A model generated the notes under the pieces. It was given only the letters and a program-made list of their open reading frames with translations. It ran no database searches and was not told the DNA's origin. The position numbers and the translations under genes are program-made. From Erigeron canadensis (lineage: Eukaryota; Streptophyta; Magnoliopsida; Asterales; Asteraceae), in NCBI RefSeq assembly GCF_010389155.1, contig NC_057762.1, positions 10,589,513 to 10,653,512 of the forward strand: a DNA stretch of 64,000 bases, read 5' to 3'. This document shows positions 34,708 through 47,863 of the stretch, one piece after another. Position 1 is the first letter of the stretch; each line of letters opens with the position of its first letter.

Positions 34708-37157
34708 TGTAACACCCCACCGTTGGCGGAAACATGAGGTGTCATGAAAAGTACAACACGACATGGAATTACATAGAAACTGCTAAATGAAATAGAATAT
34801 AATAAATATATTCCCAAAAACATGAGTTCAAAGTCATAACAGTGCTAAAATAGCTTATTACAACCAAGTCTATAAAGAAATAATCCAAGGCATGCAACTT
34901 TAAATTCTGACAATTAATAAAGAGTACTAATCTCCGAAGTCTAGCCTAGCATAGCAGTCTTTATCCCTGATTAACCTGAGCACCTGAAAAGTATACTAAA
35001 ACGTGTCAACACAAAGGTTGGTGAGTTCGTAGGTTTTATGTCAATAGTCTAATAAAAGAAATAAGTCTTTTGTCGATTCTTTTAAGTCTAAACAAGTAAT
35101 AGTTCAATATATAACGAGCAGGGTTACACCATAATAAGTCCAATTGTCTCCATATCTCAAAATCCGGCCTTACGGTGCCTGCCTTAGTCCAAAGTCTCAA
35201 AGTCTCAAGTCTCCAATACACACAAAAAACACGTCAAATAAGCACGCCATAAAACACAACAACAAACACATAAACACACATATACAACAAGACAGAAGCA
35301 CGTCAAATGACACAAGTAACTCTATACGCACCGACTCAATATTGAACATAATCAGAAATCGACTAAACTGTTTAAAAAGAACAAGTATACTTTCCACCCC
35401 AAAGCTTGTAAAAAGAGGGGCTACGAAACTCACCTGGGAGAAGCACAAGTATAAGTACCCTAAGTCAACGATCAAGAACAGGAACAGTCAGTACACCTGA
35501 AACACGCTCAATATCTGCCTAAAAGTCCTACATTGTCCACAAGTCACCCAGTAAGCACTTACTTAGATGTACATGTCTATGTCCTATACTAGTATCTTAG
35601 GAAATGTCATTATGTCTCGTCAAATATCAATATATATTAGTCATGTTGTCCTTGTAAATTGTCCAACGGGAAAAATCCGTTTAATAATGTCACCTTACAT
35701 CGTTTATATCCAGTCATGTTTTCATATGGAATATTAATATAAAGATGTGTTGAGTTCAAAAAGTTGTATAATTTATATATAATCTTTATGATTTATATAT
35801 ATTATTTATAAAGTCCTTTCGTTTCAAATTAATTTTCGTATTTATATATGTATATATAAATTTATATAAAAAACTGTCCATCTTAATAAATCCGTATATA
35901 TATGTATATACTTAAGTCCAATGTCCGTATCAATTTAATTCTTTGTATACATATATATATATATATCTAATTAATTTAGTCTTTATATATTTATATTTAA
36001 TTATTTATGGAAAATAGGATTTAACTTTAAACATAAATTCAAATAATTTAAAAGATATAATTTAATTTATTTAACACCTTTAATTTTACTAAAATTCCCA
36101 AAATAATACCCTAACCCTAATTTTGACCATCTAAAAGTCCAAAATAGACAAAAATGCAAATCTGTCCCTTTGACTGACTTTGACCGAACCGAAAAATCAT
36201 CAACAAGTCTAGATCCAAACACAAATTACGATCCAATCACTTTTACAACCCGGATTTTTGATAGATCTAACCAATAATTAAACAAAAGTCACCTACCATT
36301 CGAATTTATACAATATTTTGATAAGAAACTCGGATCTATAACCATAAACCAACCAAAAATATATGTATATATATATATGTAATCTTCAAGGAAAACGATT
36401 TATAATATATATATTTGTAAGGATTTTGGATTCATTATACATATACATATATACATCCGAGTTATATATGTATATATGTAAAATTTTCGTGACCTTTTAA
36501 TGTTAGAAGACCATTTACACTTTAGATCTAAACAAATCTTTCCAAAATTTGAATAAGAGATGAAGAAAATATGAAGATTCAAGAAATCGGTGGTGGTTCG
36601 TGGTGTTTCGTGTGGTTCGTGGCTGCAAAAAAAGAGAGGGAGAAAAGGGGGAGGGGGGAAACGACCAAGAGAGAAAAGAGAAGAGGGAGAGGAGTGTGGG
36701 AAATGAAATTAGGTTTAGGAGAAACTAGGGTTTTGTTAGTTCTTCCCTAGCTTTGACCGAAAATTAACCCACCTTTGACTCTACCAACAACTCGTTTGAC
36801 TCGACCAATTAAGAAAACTCAATATCCGTTAAATCATTTCGACGACATATTTAAATGTAACTTTTCAATAGCTTTTAAACGGATATAAACATGTCTATAT
36901 TTGTTTATTTAATCTTTATTTAATTAAATTTAAGGTATTTTATCAAATTTGGCATTTCCACAAGACAACTAGTATGCTTCCTATTCTCGAGTCCACGTAC
37001 AATTTTTCTAAAGTCTAAAGGCTCATAAAGCACAAATAAAACAAAAAACCCACTTATTCCATGATATGTCTTAAAGTCTAACGACGAACATAAACGAATC
37101 AACTAAAAATGATCGGAAAGGTAATTCAGGGTAAACGCTCAGATGACAGTTGTTACA
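34708..37157 (-). repeat. Solo chromovirus LTR with target duplication
   Basis: 2450 bp, TGTAACACCCC...GTTGTTACA, flanked by ATTTT (34703-34707 and 37158-37162). Same family as 30760-33547. No PBS or internal sequence on either side, so it is a solo LTR left by LTR-LTR recombination. Confidence 0.92.
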
Positions 37158-37162
37158 ATTTT

Positions 37163-37911
37163 CTTGCCGATGTTTATACAGTAAAATTTTTTAGGGTCTA
37201 AATCTGTTTAAAAATGTGTATAATAGACATATTTATGAGCCCAAGGTAACTCATATTATCAAAAAAAAATTTTAAAAAAATTGCTACAATATTGTGTAAT
37301 GGCGTCATTAAAATTGTTGATGTGGGACGTCTTTCTGGTTAACAATAGTAGTATTTGGGCTTAGAAAAAGTTTTGTTTGGGCTTAATTGTGGTTTAATTA
37401 AACAACTTGGATGTACAACTTTTCCCACTTTTACTTTTTTTATATATTAAAAATTGTATATTCCGAGTTGTAAGTGGTAGTTGTTGTCAACAGGAAAATA
37501 ATTAGAAGGGATTGTTTTATGTCATAGTGGAATATAAGATGCGCAGTTATAAATTTGTTTTATAAGTATAAAGTAGAATATCATGAGAATTAATTATGTT
37601 AAAATTTTCGTTAAATATGTTATAAACTTATAATAAACTGAAGATATGTGTGAACCATCTTATGTGTTTCACAAAGTCATACGTTAGTATTCTGATATTG
37701 GAGTTGTTTTTTTGGTTTTTAATATAGGCCGTTCTAGATATTATAAATTTTGTGTTTAAAAAAAGGAAAATTACCCCCTTTTTTTTCTAAATATTTTCAC
37801 TTATAAAGCCCATTTTACCTCAGGTTCTGTGCAACGAATATTAGATTGACTATGTTGAAACTGAAATGTAGTATTAAAATGTGGTGATATTATGTTTTTT
37901 ATTTGGAGTTG
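37163..37911. other. AT-rich intergenic interval
   Basis: No ORF or repeat structure that I can identify. It ends where chromovirus gag similarity begins. Confidence 0.5.
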
Positions 37912-39444
37912 TTATGAAATTAATGTAGGAGTGACGACGTTAGGATCATTCGCAGCTTCCACAACATTTAGGGTAAAGACTCGACCTCTGGCTTGCTGAT
38001 CTTGGTTTGCTCTTGGTGGAGGTGGACCGGCAATCTGCAGCTGGTTATGGTTCACTTTTGCTGGGGCTGGCTGTCGGTTGAGTCGGGGGCATGTGTTACG
38101 ATAGTGGTCAGTACTTCCACACTCATAACAAGTTCCTCGGTTACCTTGAAGATTCCTGTCATTAAGTGGGATGGCATTCAACGGTGCAACATTCAGTAGG
38201 GCTGCTTGTGCTCGTGGTGCTCTACAATCTCTAGCAAGATGACCAAACCTCTGACAGTTGAAACAAGTCTTGCATGGTGATGTTGGCAAATAGTGCAGAT
38301 TACACTTGCCACATAGGGGGTGCGGGCCCACATAACTCTTCTGAGCCATCTCAGTCGCCGCATAAACTTTCCCAGTCTTGACCCTCTTATCCTTCTTGTC
38401 ACCCCACCATTTGCTTGTCTCCCCCAAATCTTTCCTCTTCTCACTTGATTTACTTAGAACTCCACTCTGAACCAACTCATCAGTAATAGCTTCTGATCTC
38501 AACGCCGCTTCATGCATGGTAGTGGGAGTCGTCCCTGCCATAGTCAATCTAATCTAAGGGATCAGGCCTGCGATGTACTTCTGAATGCCCTTGGAGTCGG
38601 GTGTCACTAGATGTGGGACAAGCCGGGACAACTCCTCAAATTGGCTAGTGTACTTGGCGTGCTCAGCTCCAGTCATCTTGAGTTCTCCGAATTCCCTCTC
38701 CAACCTACTAACTTCCACTTCTGAACAAAACTTCTTCAACATCAATCCCTTAAACTCTTCCCATGGCATAGCTACAACAGCAGTCCTTCCTCTAACTTGC
38801 AACTGAGTGTTCCACCAAGTCAGTGCCTTATCAGTGAGGTACCCAACTACATACTTGACCCTCTGGTGTGGTGCACACTCACTCATATCAATCACAGACT
38901 CCATTTTCTCCAACCACTGGATGAACTTCACAGCACCGCCCTTACCATCATAGTCTTGTATTCCACAATGGCGAAATTCTCTATAAGTACACCCTTTCAC
39001 TGTCTCATCCTCATCATCAACCTGAACTCGAGCAACCCTCCTTGGTCTCGGACCAATGTACACACCATCTCCAACAAACTCAACCTCTGGATCGTAATCT
39101 TCTTGTTCATGAACTGCCTACTCCGGATTAGCTCCCTCTGGTTCAACCGCTACGGGTTCTTGTACAGCTTCTGGTGCTCCTCCCTGAGGCGGGTTCTGGG
39201 GTTTACCCATGGCAGCAGTGACTTGTGACACAATGGTTGGCATAGAAGCGGTCAATTGCTCAGCAAAGATAGTAGCTATGTCAGGGATCTCAACATGACC
39301 CTTAGCACCTCCTCGACCCCCACGGCCACCACGGCCCTTCCCACGGCCTCTTCCTTGATTCCCTCCTCGGCCGCCTCTTGGATTACCACGACCGCCCTGT
39401 TCTCCTTGAGCCTCAGCATTTGGGTTTGCTCTTGTTCGCACCAT
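37912..39444 (-). pseudogene. Chromovirus gag, nearly intact
   Basis: From MVRTRANPNAEAQGEQ at 39444, a Gly/Arg-rich stretch (GGRGGNQGRGRGKGRG) leads into the capsid-like Retrotrans_gag core (YDGKGGAVKFIQWLEKME, YLTDKALTWWNTQL, MPWEEFKGLMLKKF). One stop at about 39118-39120, another at 38554-38556 (after GLIP, before IRLTMAGT), then LCGKC and two CCHC knuckles (CFNCQRFGHLARDC, CYECGSTDHYRNTC). It ends in NVVEAANDPNVVT, normally followed by protease. Only stops break it. Confidence 0.88.
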
Positions 39445-39714
39445 TTCCTATATTAGGAAAAGACGTGATCGGCGTTAGAAAGGGGAATAGTCGTTCGTGA
39501 CGTCATTTACGCACTCTCAACACACTCGTGTTAGTTTTCTAGAATTCTATACATTAAGGTATTCATTATCGCATGCAATTCAATTATCACAATCCAATAT
39601 AAACAATATCATCAGAGTCAATCATGAAGTACAAGGGTACATCACAACTAAACATTGAATTAACACAGCAGAAAGGGCAAGTCGAATCTAACCTCTACAT
39701 CCAACCCACCATTC

Positions 39715-39985
39715 ATGTATGTATACAGGGTGTACCAGCGGCTAACCCTCCACATGTCCGGTAAATCAGATGCATTGATCAAATTGCAACAGCTAAAGTG
39801 TGGTCTGAATCTAACACCTACATCCGTTGCACTAGCGGTGTATGTATACAGGGTATACTGGAGGCTAACCCTCCACACCCCTAGTACATCTAATGCAAGG
39901 TCTGATCACGGTACTGGTATGCTCTCTAGGTACTGGTTAGATATGTATACAGGGTGTACCAGCGGCTAACCCTCCACCCTTCCAA
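39715..39985 (-). repeat. Leader tandem repeat of the second chromovirus
   Basis: Three units with TGTATACAGGGTGTACC / GCGGCTAACCCTCCAC (plus orientation) at about 39720, 39843 and 39945. Shared with 30190-30345. Confidence 0.85.
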
Positions 39986-40466
39986 CACCTATTAAGCAGC
40001 CCAGGATTGCTACCACACTCTAACCATCGGGGCGCGATCAATGTTGCCAATAACTCCATAGGCCATATACCACACGCGAAAAGTTGATCAGGCTTTTCTG
40101 TGATGATATATTACCATACTTTGTTACTAACCACGCTTCATTTCGCTGGGGACATAAGAATAATAAATAAGTAACCATCTCCAACAGCTCCTACACAAGA
40201 TCCAACCACGATTTCGACCGGCACAAGAACACCTACGAACTCCCACAAATAGCAATGCATTCCGTGATTCCTAAGTGACTAAGTAGCATGGTACTAATAT
40301 GCACAAGATCATACAACTTAATACATGAATCATCACATCATACGTCACATAAGGAAATCACATAAAGTTTACATGAACAAGATGCACACATAGTTCCTAT
40401 TATGCATGCTACATGAGGTTCTTAGGTTATAGTCTAGGCAAAACCACCTAATTCCCTATAACCACG

Positions 40467-40478
40467 GCTCTGATACCA
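40467..40478 (-). other. Primer binding site, second chromovirus
   Basis: The minus strand reads TGGTATCAGAGC, beside the LTR end at 40482. Confidence 0.93.
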
Positions 40479-40481
40479 ATC

Positions 40482-43088
40482 TGTCACACCCCGACTAAGG
40501 CGGAAAACTCGGGATGCAAGATAAAGTACACGCGCACATGGATGTTACATAGAAATAACTAAATGTATGCATAGATTAAACAGAGATAAACAAACACATA
40601 GTTCAAACAAGTAAACATAGCGTACAACCCTAAGTTTTAGATGTAATCAAATAAAGTACGAGATAAGCTCCCACGTAGGGGAAGAAGTCAGGCATGTGCC
40701 ATCAAACACATAAGTACACATGCAACACCAAAATCCTAGCCTGGTCTGCTACAGGACATCATGCTAAGCTCCTTAACCTCCTTTAATGCGATTCACATGT
40801 TCACCTGAAAGGAAATACTCAAAAGCGTCAACACAAAGGTTGGTGAGTTCGTAGGTTTTGTAAACAAGTGTCAAGTATGGTGCCATGTCAAAATATCATC
40901 AAGATCCACACCGCAATATGGCTATCAACTTACTTATAATAGCAAGAATCAAGTATCTCTATGCCACCAGCACTTACGGTATACCAGGCCTAACGGTGCA
41001 AGTATTAAGTATCAAGTATCTCAACTGGTGCCTCCATCTCCACCATAAGTATCAAGTATCAAGCATCTCAAACTCTAACATAAGTATCAAGCATCAAGTA
41101 TCAAGTATCAAGTATCAAGCATTAAGTATCATGATGCACATCATACAGTACAGTCAAATAGCCATAAATGATGATAGACATAAAGGCACGAGTATCCTTT
41201 CACCCCAAATTTTGATATATAAGTAAAAAGGGGCTACGAAACTCACAGTGATCTGGTACAAGCACGGTTTATAAGTACATAGAACAAACACCAAGCTAGA
41301 TAGGTTTTATCTATCAAACTCCAAGTACACCTTGAAGAAAACCTAAATATAAATCATACACATATTAATTCATGTGGTTAACTAATCATTGAAATAACCT
41401 TGATGAACTGATGATTTGGTCCATTGAAGATCTTTGAACGTTTTGACTCAAAAAGAGTTTGAATGAACTTTAAATATATGAACTGGACATCTATGAACTC
41501 ACACATATATACCTTTAAATGTTAAATAGTTGTTTCATATCTTTATTAATGGTCCTTTGCTTTAAGAACTCAATTAGGGTTTGCACAATGTTGTTTTAGA
41601 TCGATTCATGAACTAGCTTTGAGGTTAGGAAATAGCCTTAGGTGATATTAAATCGTGTGATATTGATGTTATGAAATGATTTGATGATTACGGATCAAGT
41701 GTGGTATGATATAAAACGAGTACAAGTTGTTTAATGAATGCACAAGGTCGTTCTAGGGTTTGGAAGTACTCAAGATCGTATCATGTTTTGATCAGGATCG
41801 TCCTAGGGTTTCAGAGGCACCAGATCGTCCTAGCTGACACAAGATCGTCCCATTGGACTTTTAGCAAGATCGTTTTAGCAGACAATAGGTCAAGATCGTC
41901 CTGGTTGCACTTCAAGATCGTCTTAAGGGAACAAAGGCTCAAGATCGTTTTAAGTATTTTGGACAAGATCGTCTTAGGATTTCAATGCCAAAATCGTTCC
42001 ATTTGCCAGCCAAGATCGTCTCACAAGATCGTTTTAGGTTCACAGGACTTAAGATCGTTTTAAGTGATTCAAGAGCAAGAACAAGGCTCATGATCGATTC
42101 ACGATCAAGTGTTTGAGCTAAACCAATCCAAAGGATCGGTTACCCATTAAACGTTCCAACACACCACAACATCACACAAGAACAAACGAGCAAGAACCAA
42201 AAATCAAGGGGGCTGCCCGGGACGATCTTGACAAGATCGTCCCAGGGAGATCGTTTCATCATCCAAACGAGCTGAAACAAGAACTTAATTATCATGAAGA
42301 TCTAGATCGATTTCGGGACTTGTTTGAACATCAAACTAGTACATATATACATAATAACACTAACCATTAACACTTTTAAAGATTTCAAGACCATCTATAA
42401 CATGTTTAAGGTATGGCACATCAAGAACAAGTTTTCCCTTATTTTCAAAAATGGGTTTTGTAGATTAAAGCATGTTATGACCCAAATTTGTTCACAAAAA
42501 GATTACTAAACACATTTAGACACAAACCCATTAGTTACTAACAAGTTTTTCATATCAAAATCGGACCAAATCATCAAGAACATAAAAAAAGTACACTTTT
42601 ATTTTGATCAAAAACTCAAAATTTGTTGTTGTTACATGAAATCTGATACTAGAAGTATGTTTTGATTATCACAAGGATGCTAAAAGTACAAGAAATTTTG
42701 GTTTAACAACTCAAAATCAAAAGATGATTTTAGTGTGTTTATGGTGGTTGCACTATGTGTTTTTGAGAGAGAGTGAAGAAAGATGGAGAAGATGATGAAT
42801 GAAGCTCTCTCTCTCTAACCCTCTATTTATAGTTTTCCATTATTAAATGATCTTAATAAGTTTAGGGATTATTTGTGAATATTTTAGGACTAGAACTTTC
42901 ATAAATACGAACGTTTTCGACTTGAAACCTAGTATTTTATCGTATTATATCCTAGACTCGTCTTATAATTCAAGGTTTAAGATCAAATTGACCTTCATGT
43001 GAGCACATATCTTAAGTCTAAAGCACGTCAAGAACTTAGATGAAATTTGAGAAAGTTATTTACTATATTTCTAAGACGGTTGTTACAC
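40482..43088 (-). repeat. LTR of the second chromovirus, 2607 bp
   Basis: TGTCACACCCC...GTTGTTACA. TATAAATAG on the minus strand near 42823-42835. Contains an AAGTATCAAGTATC array (41000-41130) and a CAAGATCGTC array (41745-42265). Confidence 0.85.
41745..42265. repeat. Array of AAGATCGTYYTA motifs in the LTR
   Basis: At least 14 copies of AAGATCGT followed by CC, CT or TT, spaced irregularly at 15-40 bp. Non-coding; the 109-codon open frame across it is an artefact. Confidence 0.85.
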
Positions 43089-43129
43089 AAGTCCTTAACC
43101 AAAAAGAAGAAAAGAGATCGTACCTTGCA

Positions 43130-44030
43130 CCAACTCCCAATTCTGTACCAAATTGATAAAGCTAGGTCCGAATTGCACAAGATATTCCAAAGTCTCCTCG
43201 ACCCCATTACTTAACTAGCCATTCATTGTTTTCAAAAGAGCAGTTTTTTGCTTTGAGAGAATCCATGGTAGGCAATCGATTCATAAAAACTCCCGACATA
43301 AAAATATTATACTTCTTCATAACCTGTTTTGACCATTTAAACACTAATCTATCACTGTAATCTAAGCTACTTTTTTTAAAAAAACAACGAGTTATTGATT
43401 AATAGTTAGCATTTGAGACACCATACTGACATTCAATTGAACAACTTATAAATTCTTAACATTTTTAACATAAAAAATGGCATCCTTACGCTCCTTTCTA
43501 AACCCATTGTCCTGCTTGTTATCAACAACAACATTCCCCATCAGACTCATCAAATCTTCCCATTCAACTAACTCTTCACTATAAGCCAGGTTACGAGCCC
43601 AATAACAATTGTCACCAAATCTTTTAGTACAGGAGAAAACTGGTCCATTACACGACACTTTTTCTCCTTCTCCAACTTGAACAAGAGAGAGTATTGAAGC
43701 GGTCTTTAAGTGGTTCATTACAGGCCAATATATCAATCCAGAACCTGATGAAGCTCCCATTGTCCATTAATACTTTAAAAATTTTGCCTAAACCCATTCC
43801 AGCCACAAAATCCTTACTAATTGAACATACAACCCCTGTAGGAGAGCGGGGTGAATCGAAAGTGGGTCCAAACTCCGTTTCATGTTATGGGAGGTATCAA
43901 TAACCTTATCAAAAGCACCACATTTTCATCACGGTGTCTCTATAACCATTAACCGCGTGCCAAGAAGAGCAATGTTGGTGTCTTTAAGTTTGCGAATAAG
44001 GACTTGATCTAGCAATATTATGTCAACCTA
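43130..44030 (-). mobile_element. LINE (non-LTR retrotransposon) fragment
   Basis: On the minus strand, frames read KVLMDNGSFIRFWIDI then CNEPLKDRF (43830-43700), a motif after the RT of plant L1-type LINEs. EEWEDLMSLM-like and NGFRKERKDAIFYVKNVK (43590-43450) follow, and further on VFMNRLPTMDSLKAKN (43290-43240), resembling the zf-RVT region. Frames are mixed by indels. The RT catalytic part, endonuclease and poly-A end are not visible. Confidence 0.7.
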
Positions 44031-44819
44031 CTTATGAAACATGTGGCGTAATTTAACTTTCTTTCCTTTTATCGAGTCCATTTATTCGCTCTCCATTCTT
44101 GTTCTATAGTATTGTATTGTTATCTTTGTGTATTATAATCATCTCTTATGTCTTATTAAATCGAGCGATATCAAAGTTTGTATATATTATCTTAACTAAA
44201 CAAATTCGGAATTTAAATTGAAATTGAAATAATATTAGATTATGATCAACTTTTCTATTAGCTTTTCTTGGCTTTCATCACTATAGTGTTGCATGCCATC
44301 TAAGACAGTGAAACTCGATTTTTCATGTTAGGCTGTCGACAAAAGTGTGTACTATTTATTATTAATTACTAGTTATATAAAAATCCAAAATAAATAATGA
44401 CAAGAAAGCATATCAACCACGAATAATCACACAAAAAACAATTCAAAAAAAAAAAAAAATCTTTAAATCATATGTATATGTATATTTACCAATATTCATG
44501 GATATCTATCTATAATAAACTAATTCAAAATAAATAATGACATGGAAATTGAAAAACTATATTTATTTCAAAACAAAATAAAATAATATGTTAGACACAC
44601 TATTAAAAAAAGTTAAATAAAACAATAGAAAACATGCATTTTATTAAACAAATTTATAAAACTAATTTAAATTTCGTATAACATTCAATAAAAAATTTCA
44701 AAAAAAACACAAAATAAAAATAAATGAATGGAAACCATTCCATCCCTCAACACTCATAATTCTTTAATCCCTCAACATTCATAATTCTTTTAAGGGCTCG
44801 TTTTTTTTATAGTTATTAA
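44031..44819. other. AT-rich intergenic interval
   Basis: No ORF. Near 44735-44790 a CCCTCAACAYTCATAATTCTT unit is repeated twice. Otherwise nothing recognised. Confidence 0.5.
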
Positions 44820-45076
44820 AACCTCCTCCCACTAAAAGTGTTCTACTTTGAATATTTAAAGTCTTTATTTTTAAACTTTAACTATAAATATATTTTATCG
44901 TGTTATATAAAAGTTGATAAAAGTTATACCATTAAAAAACACGTCTAGAATACAATCAGTTCATATAACTTTTATCAAATATTATCTAACACAAATAAAA
45001 TTATTTGTGGTCAAAGTTACAAATGTTAGACTTTGAAAATTCAAAACATGACACTTCTAGTGGGACGGAAAGAGTA
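44820..45076. mobile_element. Stowaway-type MITE (Tc1/mariner-like)
   Basis: The left end contains CTCCTCCCACTAAAAGTG; the right end, reversed, reads CTCTTTCCGTCCCACTAGAA, close to the Stowaway terminal consensus. About 255 bp, AT-rich, no ORF. The right end is followed by TA, the usual target; the left end is less exact. Confidence 0.75.
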
Positions 45077-46184
45077 TGTGTTAAGTGTGTTAAGTGGCTG
45101 AATGAATAAATAATGTATGTAAGTATTATTTAAAAGAAAGGTTATTGACGGTTATTTTTATTTATTAAGTTTTTATTTATTAAGTTAAAAAAATATATAA
45201 TTTGACTTAATTATTATTAAAAAAATATATAATTTGACTTAATTATTATTTTTAACTATTAAGTTTATTAAGTAAAAATGAATGGGCCTAAATATCCATC
45301 TATATATCTATATGTGTATCTATATAGTAATAATATAGCAAAGAAAAAAAACGCTTGCGATGGTCTACACGTACCCACACTTCCTCACCCGAAAAGTATA
45401 CGACAAGGGCTCCCACGACCCTAATAATGAGGTCATGCCATCCCCCTCCCCCCACAACTAGGTTTGACGAGCCCATGACAAGGTGGGTTGGTTCCGACCT
45501 TAGAAGGATATATCACTTTATATAGATAAACTAGTCGTAATTTCCGTATTATGTATATTAACCTATATATTATACGATAGGTTTATTATAAAGAAAATAA
45601 TATTTAATAATGCTATGTCACATGTGTTAACTTAATCTTTCCAAATATGTATTATATTGGTAATACTATCACCTTATCTAAAGCCATGATGGTGAAATAC
45701 GGTTGTCATTTTAATATTTCTAACCACATTTAGTTTGGTTAATAGTAGATACATGATTAAAAACTAACTAACTAAATCTTTTATTATATTAAAAATACAG
45801 TTGCTCTAATAACTTATCGACCAATCACAACTCCTAATTTCTTAAAGTTGACTTTTATTTTTAATTTTGACTTTAATTTACACTTTTTTGTTTTACATCA
45901 CAAATTTATACTTTTTACCCAATAAAATTAATATAATAAACAAATAATAATAGCTAATACAATTTTCTTTTATTTGTATATAAGAGATTGGTATAGATAT
46001 ATCATTTTCCACACGAGGAGTACCCGACGCAATACGATGGCAAGGGCATCGCCGACGGGTGTGGTTGGCGTTAATGGTGTGGTAATTAATGTAAATGTAG
46101 TTGACATAATAAAATAGTATAGTTAATGAAAAATGACACTCGTAAAATATGAAATATATGTGAAGATGTTTGGTTTTATGTAAG
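45077..46184. other. AT-rich intergenic interval
   Basis: No gene. Contains a duplicated TATAATTTGACTTAATTATT block (45196 and 45228). A less AT-rich patch at 45370-45520 is not recognised. Confidence 0.5.
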
Positions 46185-47068
46185 TGTAAGTCCCAAAGTG
46201 ATGGGTTACCCAAAGATACCTCAATATCAATAACAATGACTTGAAAACAATTCAGATCTGGTAAAGTAACCACTTAAGAATGACGATTCAGATTAGGATA
46301 AAACAACTGAAAGTAAATGCAAGAAAGTAAAGTGCTGAAACCATATAAATACAATATATATATATATCAAGTATGTGGCATTGAGACATTGTGTATTTTT
46401 CCAATGTTTTTTTATTAATTATGTTAAACAAAATACAAATGTTTGTTGCAGAACAAAGATTAACACCCAAATGTAATATCTAAACAAGCTTGAAAATACA
46501 AATGATCTAACAACTTGGAAATACTCGTAAGGATTACTTAGAGTATATATCACAAGTTGTAATGCCAAAGTTTCAAACCATTTGCAAGTTGTGAGAAACC
46601 TTGTATTTATAGGCAAAGTCCATGCTGACGTGGACCAGGCCGTACAAAATACAGTTGGGAGCATTTACTTGATATGTGTGAAAGTCACTTTATTGTGACT
46701 TTACACTTTTTATTCCAACCTTTTACTCAACATTGTACTTTACCAGAGATATTGTTATTATCCGGGTAAAGGTTGTTAAAGTCAAAAAGGCTTCCTCGTA
46801 ACCAGTGTCAAGTGTTGTGAGTACTTTACACTAAGATGCTATAGTTTTCGATCAGGTAGAATTTTCTCTGAGCTCTGCTTCCGAAATGATTCCCTTTCTT
46901 CAGTCTCCAGTCTCCGACTTCAAATGAATGCTTTCAGTTTGGGCTGATTTGAACTGAAGTGAAGCTTTAGTGAATATTCTGAAATGCTTCAGAATCATGT
47001 ACAAGTATTATTCACTTAACTTCAACTATTTCATGGACAAATTATACTTGGTCATTTTTGACCCAACA
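46185..47068 (-). repeat. Solo copia LTR, minus orientation
   Basis: On the minus strand, TGTTGGGTC...GGACTTACA. Flanks GTAAG (46180-46184) and GTAAA (47069-47073) are a near-perfect duplication. CCTATAAATACAAGG near 46603 and the ATACACAATGTCTC end resemble the SIRE-like LTRs at 47864 and 57000. No PBS adjoins. Confidence 0.78.
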
Positions 47069-47073
47069 GTAAA

Positions 47074-47418
47074 GGTGTTTTAGTCGTATCAAAGGCTTAA
47101 AGTTTAATAAAAAAAAAGTGAGGGTTTGCTTTATTAGGTATTATAGATATAAATATTACTCTTTTTAAATTGATTTAACACCCTTCATAAAAAATAAATA
47201 TTAAAAAGCGCTAAAAAAGTTTTTTTTAAAGGGTATGATGCTAGCATTAAAGCATATTTTAAATTAGCAAAATCACTTCACATTTAGATTGAAAATCTCT
47301 ATATATAACTAAGAGATTATCTTATGTGAAAACTCTATTTAAATGACATTTAGAATTTTTGCTTATGTGTTCATTTGTAGATACAAATTTTCATTTTAAG
47401 TTGTCATATATATGTACA
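47074..47418. other. AT-rich spacer
   Basis: Nothing recognised before the chromovirus LTR start at 47419. Confidence 0.5.
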
Positions 47419-47572
47419 TGTAACATCCCGAAATTTTAAGGCAATTAAAAATACACCTTTATTACAGTTTTAACATTAAAATAATTTCTTTATATTTAAT
47501 TTTGAGATACAGAATTAATTTAGTTAAAATTTTAGTGGTTAGCTGGTATTTTATCCAACAAAAATACATATA
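47419..47572 (+). repeat. Left remnant of the chromovirus 5' LTR
   Basis: Begins TGTAACATCCC, as does the 3' LTR at 63982. Interrupted at 47573 by the copia tail. The right remnant is only 57955-57981; the total is too short for a chromovirus LTR, so part was probably lost. Confidence 0.75.
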
Positions 47573-47863
47573 GGGCCTGAATCTTGATATTGTACTTGTA
47601 TTTTCTTTTATATATAAAGTTGTAACTTTTCCACCAGTTGATGTCTGTAAATATAAGTTGTAAACTTTAATTTTCACAAGTACTTATCCAGATTGAGTCT
47701 AGTAAATTAAAATGTATAAACTGGGAACACTAATGATCTATAAAGTGGTTCTCCAGTAATTCAAAATTAGACTTAGTCAAATTTCAAGGATTTTTCAAGC
47801 ACAAACTTGTATAGATAATAGCTTGAAAATCCTTGCATAATTTCTAAACAAATAGGGGGAATT
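47573..47863 (+). repeat. Duplicated 3' tail upstream of the 5' LTR
   Basis: Starts GGGCCTGAATCTTG and ends in the polypurine tract AGGGGGAAT before the LTR. Matches 56708-56999 with about seven differences. Such a tail normally lies only before a 3' LTR. Confidence 0.9.

Larger units (their letters stand above)
37912..43088 (-). mobile_element. Second truncated chromovirus, related family
   Basis: Reading on the minus strand: LTR 43088-40482, PBS 40478-40467, leader with repeats, gag 39444-37912, then truncation at the start of the protease. It lacks pol and the other LTR. The LTR (TGTCACACCCC...GTTGTTACA) is related to, but clearly different from, 30760-33547. Confidence 0.85.

Noticed and set aside
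39118..39444. RGG-rich frame as a host RNA-binding protein
   Set aside because: It continues in frame into chromovirus gag and follows the element PBS and leader.
41734..42063. 109-codon open frame rich in IVL repeats
   Set aside because: It translates the AAGATCGT motif array inside an LTR.
46185..47068. 81-codon frame at 46419-46664 as a small gene
   Set aside because: It lies inside a solo LTR with target duplications.
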